Assembly (NCBI GenBank): GCA_027622795.1
Contig: JAQBZA010000058.1
Coordinates: forward strand, 1 to 12,304
DNA from: Planctomycetota bacterium
Lineage (GTDB): Bacteria > Planctomycetota > Planctomycetia > Pirellulales > UBA1268
DNA: 12,304 bases
Reading direction: 5' to 3'
The notes below the pieces were generated by a model that saw nothing but the letters and a program-made list of their open reading frames with translations, was not told the origin of the DNA and searched no databases. Each line of letters opens with the position of its first letter. Position 1 is the stretch's first letter. Of this stretch, positions 7,801 to 12,304 are shown piece by piece. A program made the translations under genes and the position numbers.

Positions 7801-7884
7801 GTGATCCCGGTGTTTGCTCGTGAGCCTGGGGATGAGGCTGATGCAGAAGAAGCGCGTGGACTGGCCGATCCACGAAGTGAATAA
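4852..7884 (+). CDS. TolC-like outer-membrane efflux protein, enlarged, probable lipoprotein
   Basis: This 1010-aa protein is the likely outer-membrane duct of the tripartite exporter encoded here. The N-terminus has a basic stretch, the hydrophobic core MVWLVAVLLAG and Cys25 in LLAGTGC. That is a loose lipobox (Gly rather than Leu at -3) followed by SRGRYYLQADREV, as in other planctomycete TolC-like lipoproteins. The first TolC repeat begins near residue 136 (ESAMRLAYLNSIDWWDQ) and runs to about 455. It is interrupted at about 298-357 by a Gly-rich segment. A Pro/acidic-rich linker (about 479-530) and a predicted coiled coil (about 545-625) come next. The second TolC repeat spans about 667-890, with a Pro-rich PAPPPPPPSP insert, and a charged, Pro-rich tail ends the protein. 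Ordinary TolC proteins are about 450-500 aa. The ATG at 4852 lacks an obvious Shine-Dalgarno. A GTG at 4771 is in frame but would place 27 residues before the signal and run through the palindrome; ATG at 4885 is also possible. Confidence 0.88.
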   Translation: MTLQRRSPQRSMVWLVAVLLAGTGCSRGRYYLQADREVNVLLAEKACDPRWALPVDHDVRADERSRFYDAFNEIFPPMPPDDPTSHRYMHCVDGKHGFTRWHINGDRTTLDNPDWRSRLGQVVELTESGAVPLNTESAMRLAYLNSIDWWDQLQTLYLSALDVSTERFRFDVQFYGGNTTDYLSRGPLNANGQVTRWGTATDLRARRYLATAGELAVGVVNSIVWQFAGPNQYSNLSLLNFNFMQPLLQNSGRSIALEPLTIVERTLLANMRQLQFYRQGFYLQVIFGGNAPPRLQRRGGFLGGTGFRDFTGTGVGGFGNIGGVFFGGQGNGLVVGGGGTGGAGFASGGAGTVGGFIGLLQVRQQIRNAEQNLAAQVRALALLDANLEAGLVGIEQVDQLRQSVETNRANLLQSKTTLANQTENFKVNLLNMPADTSMVLDESFIKPFQFISPEMQSLQNDIGDFLALYSFGAAEPLKEVDDPRQDPPEDNPVVNDGVPPPLRAPDNEPLLLPPPADQPANDGGLAAADTEQIEAAVDRTLISAALENLATLRERVESQAADVDADLARVETAAALRISTLTASERDVFAREMRLLKDDLERVRAQVAKDEKTIADLGGRVTTDNLLTTADAVAALVADIAAAVDEMSLIQARARVEAVTISPERIDPDWAFEIARANRLDWMNNRAALVDQWRLIQYNAMSLLAGLDLEIDGNLSTTGNNPARFRAPTGLMGARLRFDAPLTRLLERNNFRQAILDYQQVRRQQIRYEDRIKLSIRQLLRQMELDERNLETQRRAVIIAIRRVDQTRLTLSQPAPPPPPPSPDGTVPMIDVAAGQLAPTATLNLIYAFNDLRSSQDALTSIWINYYATRASLAQQLGTMELDENGVWVDNPFTMADRATGEELSLPPPVPQEWLDHLEEIDPPPPLPRDAEIKVKDPPGLLPSIITKAFPIRKPAERGGPEEERAAVLPVGGEEEPTRSWADVIPVFAREPGDEADAEEARGLADPRSE

Positions 7885-7894
7885 TGGACGGATG

Positions 7895-7919
7895 TCATTT
7901 CCGGACTGCCGGGAAATGA
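7895..7919 (+). promoter_or_regulatory. Intercistronic hairpin between outer-membrane factor and adaptor genes
   Basis: TCATTTCCGG (7895-7904), loop ACTG, then CCGGGAAATGA (7909-7919) form a stem of ten pairs with one bulged G. It starts 11 bp after the TolC-like stop and ends 28 bp before the adaptor ATG. No T-run follows, so it is unlikely to terminate transcription. It could protect the upstream message from 3' exonucleases or set the ratio of duct to pump proteins. Confidence 0.4.
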
Positions 7920-7947
7920 CGATGTTGCTTCTGAGCCCGCGGGGCTG

Positions 7948-9495
7948 ATGGATCGACCCATGCCTGATCGTGACATACTCGCCAATGCGACCCTAACCGG
8001 CCACGGACCAGCATCAAACGCCGCCGCCATTGCCGACCTGCTCGGCGGCCCGACGCATCGGCCCGAGGTTTCTGCTGAACCTCGTCGTGAACGCTGGCCC
8101 TGGATGGCAGCCCTCGCCATCGTGTTCGCGGCGGCAGCATTTCTCGCCCCACAAGTGGTCGATCTCACCGCCCTTTTCAGGGCGGATCGCGAAACGGACA
8201 TCTCGGGTCTGCCGACCCACCTCGTGGAGCGGCGAAACCTCGTGGTCACGGTGACCGAGGAGGGCAGCCTTGTCAGCGACAACAATGTCGACATCACCTG
8301 TGATGTCGCAGGTGGCGCGACGATCATCTGGCTCGTTGATGACGGTGCCCGGGTCACGAAGGGCATGGAGATCGTCCGGCTTGATGCCTCGGTATTGTCG
8401 GAGAATGCCACGGCTCAGAAGATCGCCTATGAAAAGGCCCGTGCCCTGATGATCCAGGCCGAAAAGGATCATGCCGCAGCGAAAATCGCCGTCGAGGAAT
8501 ATCGTGAGGGTCTTTTCAAGAAGGATCTGCGGACGGCCGAGTCGAATGTCACGGCGGCGACTGAACGACTGCAGGCGACCCGGAATACCCTGGCGTATGG
8601 CGAACGAATGTTTCGCAAGGGATACATCACCCCGCAGCAACTTGAAGCCCAGAAGTCGGCGGTTGCCCGAGCAGAACTCGACTTGGGCACGACGAACATC
8701 GCGCTCGACGTCCTGACCCGCTTCACACAACCCAAAATGATCACGGAACTCGAGAGTGTTCGCGATGCCGCCGCGGCCCGGCTGGAAAGCGAGCGGGCCG
8801 CCCTTGAATTGGAGAAGCTCAAACTCGATCGACTCCTGTCGGAACTTGAAAAGTGCACGATCGTCGCGCCGCAGGATGGCATCGCCATCTACAGTAATTC
8901 CCGCAACCGAGACCGGGAGACCGAGATCAAGGCCGGGGCCGCGGTGAAAGAGAGGCAGGTAATTCTCCAGCTGCCGGACCTCGCAAACATGCGGGCGGAT
9001 GTGGAGGTTCATGAATCAAAGGTGAACGACATCCGGCCGGGCATGCCCGCCGTCGTGCGGGTTCAGGGCGAGGAATTTGTGGGTGAAGTCATGGCGGTTG
9101 CAAACCGGCCACAGTCAAACTGGTTCTCGACGGCAAAGAAATACATTGTCGAGGTGAAGATCGATGGACAATCACCTTCCCTCCGGCCGGGGTTCACCGC
9201 CGAGGCTGAAATCGTTATTGCCGATCTGCACGACGTGATTGCCGTGCCCGTGGCCGCCGTGATCGAACAGGGAGACGAGTATGTGTGTGCGGTTCAATCT
9301 GCAACGACGGCGGTGCGTCGGGTCGTCACGCTCGGGCAAAGTGATGACACAGTGGTTGAAGTCGTCGCGGGACTCGCCGAGGGAGACCGTGTCTTCATGA
9401 ATCCGCGAAGCATTGTCGAAGACGCGCCGGCAACCGCCCCCTCGGAAGCGACTGACGACACCGTTTCTCAGCCAGCGAGCGGCCCACCGGCCTGA
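7948..9495 (+). CDS. HlyD/MacA-type periplasmic adaptor subunit
   Basis: This 515-aa membrane-fusion protein would bridge the inner-membrane permease and the outer-membrane duct. After an unusual, roughly 50-residue Ala-rich and then Arg-rich cytoplasmic segment, one membrane anchor is visible (WPWMAALAIVFAAAAFLAP, about 50-68). The first half of the lipoyl-like domain follows (about 105-148, including DDGARVTKGMEIVRLD). An alpha-helical coiled-coil hairpin covers about 150-302, with the turn near the KGYITPQQLEAQ segment. The second lipoyl half (EKCTIVAPQDGIAIY, from about 301) comes next. A beta-barrel domain (about 345-425, with RPGMPAVVRV) and a membrane-proximal domain (IAVPVAAVIEQG to GLAEGDRVFMNP) complete it. 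The C-terminus is a short disordered tail. Start: ATG at 7948, with only a weak GGGG nearby; an ATG at 7960 is also in frame. The gaps before and after this gene are both 63 bp, consistent with one operon. Adaptor identity is certain; the transported substrate is unknown. Confidence 0.93.
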   Translation: MDRPMPDRDILANATLTGHGPASNAAAIADLLGGPTHRPEVSAEPRRERWPWMAALAIVFAAAAFLAPQVVDLTALFRADRETDISGLPTHLVERRNLVVTVTEEGSLVSDNNVDITCDVAGGATIIWLVDDGARVTKGMEIVRLDASVLSENATAQKIAYEKARALMIQAEKDHAAAKIAVEEYREGLFKKDLRTAESNVTAATERLQATRNTLAYGERMFRKGYITPQQLEAQKSAVARAELDLGTTNIALDVLTRFTQPKMITELESVRDAAAARLESERAALELEKLKLDRLLSELEKCTIVAPQDGIAIYSNSRNRDRETEIKAGAAVKERQVILQLPDLANMRADVEVHESKVNDIRPGMPAVVRVQGEEFVGEVMAVANRPQSNWFSTAKKYIVEVKIDGQSPSLRPGFTAEAEIVIADLHDVIAVPVAAVIEQGDEYVCAVQSATTAVRRVVTLGQSDDTVVEVVAGLAEGDRVFMNPRSIVEDAPATAPSEATDDTVSQPASGPPA

Positions 9496-9558
9496 TGGAA
9501 GCAGCGTGAGACGTGCGGGAGACATCGCTTCCGCAAGGCGTAGGGACGAGGTGGGCCA

Positions 9559-10884
9559 GTGAACCCGATGCATCAAATCGGCCTCGGCATTCGCAGCCTG
9601 ATGCTGCACAAGCTTCGCTCTTCCCTCGCGGTCCTCGGCATTCTGATCGGGGTGACAGCGGTGATCTGGCTGGTGGCGATGGGCGAGGGTGTGAGCTATC
9701 AGGCCCAGCAGCAAATCAAGAACCTCGGTGCGACGAGCATCATCGTCCAAACAGTCAAGCCTTCAGAAGAAGCGAATCGAGACGCCGGCAGCCGTTCCGG
9801 GATCAGTTATGGACTGCTGCGGGCAGACTACGACCGACTCGTCACCAACGTCCCGACAATTACCAACGCCGTCCCAATGCGCGAGATCACTCGCGAGGTC
9901 CGGCGTGATCAGCACGCCGTCTCGGCGCAGGTGATCGGCTGCACGCCAGACTATTTCGACATCAATCGGATGGCGATCGCCCGGGGCCGCCCGCTCACCG
10001 ACACTGACGTGCGTGGTCTTGAAAATGTGGCGGTCCTCGCCCACGAGGTCGCGGAGAGACTCTTTCCGATCCTCCAGCCACTGGGCCGATCCGTGCAGGT
10101 TGGCACCGAGTTTTACGTGGTGGTCGGAGTGGCTGCACCGCGCACGGCTTCGGCCGCCATCGGTGGCAGCTTTGCCGGCCGCCAGTATGACCGGGACGTC
10201 TACATCCCGATCAGTACGTTTCGAAAAAGGATCGGCGACCAGGTAATCACCGTGCGGGGAGGAACGTTTCAAAATGAAACGATCGAGCTCAATCAAATCA
10301 CCGCGGTTGTCGGCTCGATCGAGACGGTCGATGCGTCAGCCGATGTCATCCGGGAACTGCTGCGCCGCTATCACAAGATGGTCGATTACGCAGTCGTGGT
10401 GCCGAAAGAATTGCTTGAGCAGGCCGAAACCATGCAAATGATGTTCAACCTGTTGCTGCTCATCATCGCAGGCATTTCGCTGCTTGTCGGCGGAATCGGG
10501 ATCATGAATATCATGCTGGCAACGGTCACCGAGCGGACCCGGGAGATTGGCATTCGGCGGGCTCTCGGGGCGACAAAGCGGGAAATCGTGCACCAGTTCC
10601 TCTGGGAAACCGTCGTGCTTTCCGGAATCGGTGGCCTGCTGGGTGTGATGATCGGCTTTCTCTGCGGCCCGACGGTCAACGCGGTGCGGGCCGGGATCAG
10701 GGTGTTTTTCCCGGACGTCTGGTCAACACTCCCCTCAACCATCCACAACCTTGAACCAAGACTCGCGCCCTGGTCGATCGCGGCAGCCTTCGGAATCTCG
10801 GTCGCTGTGGGCGTGGTCTTCGGCATCTACCCGGCACGGCGGGCAGCAAACATGGACCCGATCGAGGCCTTGCGGCATGAATGA
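9559..10884 (+). CDS. MacB-type ABC transporter permease
   Basis: This 441-aa inner-membrane permease has the type VII ABC (MacB/FtsX/LolCE) fold. Transmembrane segments lie near residues 22-42, 296-320, 347-371 and 405-423, with a large periplasmic (MacB-PCD-like) domain between the first two. The FtsX-domain hallmarks are present: GGIGIMNIMLATVTERTREIGIRRALGA, where the cytoplasmic coupling helix contacts the ATPase, and the C-terminal GIYPARRAANMDPIEALRHE. The protein lacks an ATPase domain; that is supplied by the next gene. It likely works as a homodimer. The GTG at 9559 is preferred because GAGG sits 8 bp upstream; the in-frame ATG at 9568 lies too far from it. By family analogy it would drive export of periplasmic or inner-membrane-associated substrates (macrolides, peptides, lipids or siderophores in various MacB systems) rather than transport from the cytosol. 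Which one applies here cannot be said. Confidence 0.95.
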   Translation: MNPMHQIGLGIRSLMLHKLRSSLAVLGILIGVTAVIWLVAMGEGVSYQAQQQIKNLGATSIIVQTVKPSEEANRDAGSRSGISYGLLRADYDRLVTNVPTITNAVPMREITREVRRDQHAVSAQVIGCTPDYFDINRMAIARGRPLTDTDVRGLENVAVLAHEVAERLFPILQPLGRSVQVGTEFYVVVGVAAPRTASAAIGGSFAGRQYDRDVYIPISTFRKRIGDQVITVRGGTFQNETIELNQITAVVGSIETVDASADVIRELLRRYHKMVDYAVVVPKELLEQAETMQMMFNLLLLIIAGISLLVGGIGIMNIMLATVTERTREIGIRRALGATKREIVHQFLWETVVLSGIGGLLGVMIGFLCGPTVNAVRAGIRVFFPDVWSTLPSTIHNLEPRLAPWSIAAAFGISVAVGVVFGIYPARRAANMDPIEALRHE

Positions 10885-11602
10885 CCTTGCGTGTGATGCG
10901 ATCGGTGAGATGGTGGCTTCGGTGCGTGATGTAACCAAGGTTTATCGCCTTGGCGGTGAGGACGTGAAGGCCCTCGCCGGTGTCTCGATCGATTTTTTTC
11001 ATGGTGATTTCGTGGCGATCATGGGTACGTCGGGGTCGGGCAAAAGCACATTGCTCAACCTGTTGGGCTGCCTTGATCGGCCAACCACGGGCCAGTATTT
11101 CCTCGGCGGACGTGACGTCGCCACACTTGACGACGAGTCATTGTCCCGAGTCCGCGGACGGTATCTCGGATTCGTCTTTCAGTCATACAACCTGATCCAG
11201 CAGCTGAGCGTCGTTGAAAACATCATGGTTCCGTTGGCCTACCAGCGGCCCCAGCGGCCGGGAGCGAAGGACTTGTGCATCCGCTTGGCTGAACTCGTCG
11301 GGCTGGCCGGCCGACTCGGCCATCGCCCGAATCAGTTGTCCGGCGGACAACAGCAACGGGTGGCCATTGCCCGTGCATTGGTGAACAATCCCCATGTCAT
11401 TCTTGCGGATGAACCGACGGGTAATCTCGATACGGCGACATCAATGGAGATCATGGATCTCCTCGACGCGCTCAACCGGGCCGGCCGAACCATCGTCATG
11501 GTGACGCATGAGCCTGACATTGCGGCCCGCTGCAAGAAGGTGATCAGTCTGCGGGATGGGCGGGTTGAGTCGGTGCGTCACGCGTCGGAGCCCGTGCCGT
11601 GA
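10877..11602 (+). CDS. MacB/LolD-type ABC transporter ATP-binding protein
   Basis: This 241-aa cytoplasmic ATPase powers the permease encoded just upstream. All nucleotide-binding motifs are intact: Walker A GTSGSGKST (50-58), Q-loop FQSYNL (Gln102), signature LSGGQQQRVAIARAL (154-168), Walker B VILADEPTGNLD with catalytic Glu179, and the H-loop VTHEPD (His211). The LNLLGCLDRPTTGQY and PTGNLD sequences are typical of the MacB/LolD/FtsE subgroup. The ATG at 10877 overlaps the permease stop by 8 bp (ATGAATGA) and has GAGG 9 bp upstream, so the two proteins are probably translationally coupled. The frame continues upstream without a stop, but those codons lie in the permease gene. Its 3' end overlaps a convergent gene by 59 bp. 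The last residues (about 230-241) are a non-conserved tail. Confidence 0.95.
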   Translation: MNDLACDAIGEMVASVRDVTKVYRLGGEDVKALAGVSIDFFHGDFVAIMGTSGSGKSTLLNLLGCLDRPTTGQYFLGGRDVATLDDESLSRVRGRYLGFVFQSYNLIQQLSVVENIMVPLAYQRPQRPGAKDLCIRLAELVGLAGRLGHRPNQLSGGQQQRVAIARALVNNPHVILADEPTGNLDTATSMEIMDLLDALNRAGRTIVMVTHEPDIAARCKKVISLRDGRVESVRHASEPVP

Positions 11603-12304
11603 GCCACACCGACGGAATCTGCTCCTTGCCGGCCACGACTGTCCCCACCGTCGCTGCAGCCGCATCCCCGCTACCCGGCCGGGCGACGATCCTCACGGGC
11701 CCCGCATAGGCCTTTGTCATCTTGACCACCAGGGTGACTTTCTTTGCGCTGTCACCGTCGGTAGCCGAGATCACCGGGGCCGCCGAAATGCCCGGCGGCG
11801 GATCAACAAGCATGAAGGCGACCGGCTCTTTCCAGCCGCGCAACCGCTCGACCGCGATCGCAATCGGCAACTCGCTGCCGATGACTCCTGACACCCGGTC
11901 GGCCTCGGTGGTGGCCCGAAGTTCCGGCTGCTCTGGTCTGATGGAAACTCGAAAGAAGTATCCCGGCCCCGCCGCCCCGCGTCGTTCACGGAGCAGCAGC
12001 CGAAAATCACCACGCGCTGGCGGCGTCCAGGAAAAGCGGGGCTCCTGTTCAGATTTTGTCAGCACGACATCACCGTCCGGCCCTCGAATTTCGAGGGTCG
12101 GGTCGGCCTCGGATCCCTCGGACTGAGCCTCGATCGCAACGGCAAGCGGCGCGGGTTCTTCGATCCGGATGGTGGCGGCGGCTTCCCTCGATGGCTCGTC
12201 AAACAACCCACTGATAACGACGGGAGGTGGCGTGGGCGGCGGCTGGGTGGGAGAAGCCTGGACCGACTGAACCACGGCAGCATCAACGATGGGCATATCG
12301 ACGG
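11544..12304 (-). CDS. Secreted protein with PPC-like domain, C-terminal part (start outside window)
   Basis: The frame is open from the right edge to a TGA at 11546-11544, giving 253 visible codons. The N-terminus lies beyond base 12304; an internal ATG at 12296 is not a likely start because the frame continues upstream. A Pro-rich linker (SPTQPPPTPPPV) leads into a segment like bacterial pre-peptidase C-terminal (PPC) beta-sandwich domains: IRIEEPAPLAVAIEAQ, DPTLEIRGPDGDVV, RFSWTPPARGDFRLLLRERRGAAGPGYFFRVSI. This type is frequent in large planctomycete secreted proteins, often with WD40, Ig-like or cytochrome regions. A second beta-rich domain follows (SELPIAIAVERLRGWKEPVAFMLVDPPPGISA to PVRIVARP), ending in a disordered Ala/Thr/Pro tail. 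It is probably periplasmic or surface-exposed and non-catalytic in the visible part. The last 59 bp overlap the end of the ATPase gene on the other strand. Confidence 0.8.
   Translation of the reverse strand, partial: VDMPIVDAAVVQSVQASPTQPPPTPPPVVISGLFDEPSREAAATIRIEEPAPLAVAIEAQSEGSEADPTLEIRGPDGDVVLTKSEQEPRFSWTPPARGDFRLLLRERRGAAGPGYFFRVSIRPEQPELRATTEADRVSGVIGSELPIAIAVERLRGWKEPVAFMLVDPPPGISAAPVISATDGDSAKKVTLVVKMTKAYAGPVRIVARPGSGDAAAATVGTVVAGKEQIPSVWLTARAPTRDAPTQPAHPAD

Noticed and set aside
9497..9532. GGAAGC/GCTTCC inverted repeat between adaptor and permease genes
   Set aside because: Short arms and a long loop; not convincing as a functional hairpin.
10751..10876. Upstream extension of the ATPase frame
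   Set aside because: These codons overlap the conserved C-terminal end of the permease; the ATPase family begins shortly before VASVRDVTKVY, matching the ATG at 10877.
11583..11614. CGTCGG/CCGACG inverted repeat after the ATPase stop
   Set aside because: Only six paired bases, a 20-base loop and no T-run; not a credible terminator.

Overview
The window is GC-rich, densely coding DNA that looks like a member of the Planctomycetota, probably the Pirellulales or a related order. This rests on gene families rather than an RNA marker. There is a BBP7-type outer-membrane beta-barrel protein, a family known almost only from planctomycetes. There are large secreted proteins with planctomycete-style sequence, one with a PPC-like region. 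There is also an oversized TolC-like lipoprotein of the planctomycete kind. No rRNA, tRNA, CRISPR array or insertion sequence was seen.

Left part, minus strand (1-4604): three genes read leftwards. A BBP7-family porin-like barrel (3111-4604) is followed by an inositol-monophosphatase-family enzyme (2218-3111), whose start codon shares one base with the barrel's stop codon (TGATG). After a 132-bp gap comes a large secreted protein (2085 leftwards) that stays open to the window edge: 695 codons are visible and its C-terminus lies outside.

Centre (4605-4851): a 247-bp divergent intergenic region separates the two groups. It holds a 23-bp near-perfect palindrome, a second imperfect inverted repeat and a 10-bp palindrome. 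AACCG/CGGTT half-sites recur in it. This is the best candidate for a shared control region.

Right part, plus strand (4852-11602): a four-gene operon encodes a complete MacAB-TolC-like tripartite exporter. The order is outer-membrane factor (1010 aa, about twice the usual size), periplasmic adaptor (HlyD/MacA type), MacB-type permease, and a separate MacB/LolD-type ATPase whose start overlaps the permease stop by 8 bp. In E. coli MacB the permease and ATPase are one polypeptide; here they are split. The ATPase would drive conformational changes in a permease dimer, the adaptor would bridge the periplasm, and the TolC-like protein would form the outer-membrane exit duct. The substrate cannot be read from sequence.

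Right edge (11544-12304, minus strand): the C-terminal part of another secreted protein with a PPC-like beta-sandwich converges on the ATPase gene and overlaps it tail to tail by 59 bp.

Nothing here is a clearly new biological system. The points most worth a second look are the enlarged outer-membrane factor, the palindrome-rich divergent region, the coupling of a phosphatase to an outer-membrane barrel, and a high density of the hexamer CGATCG.
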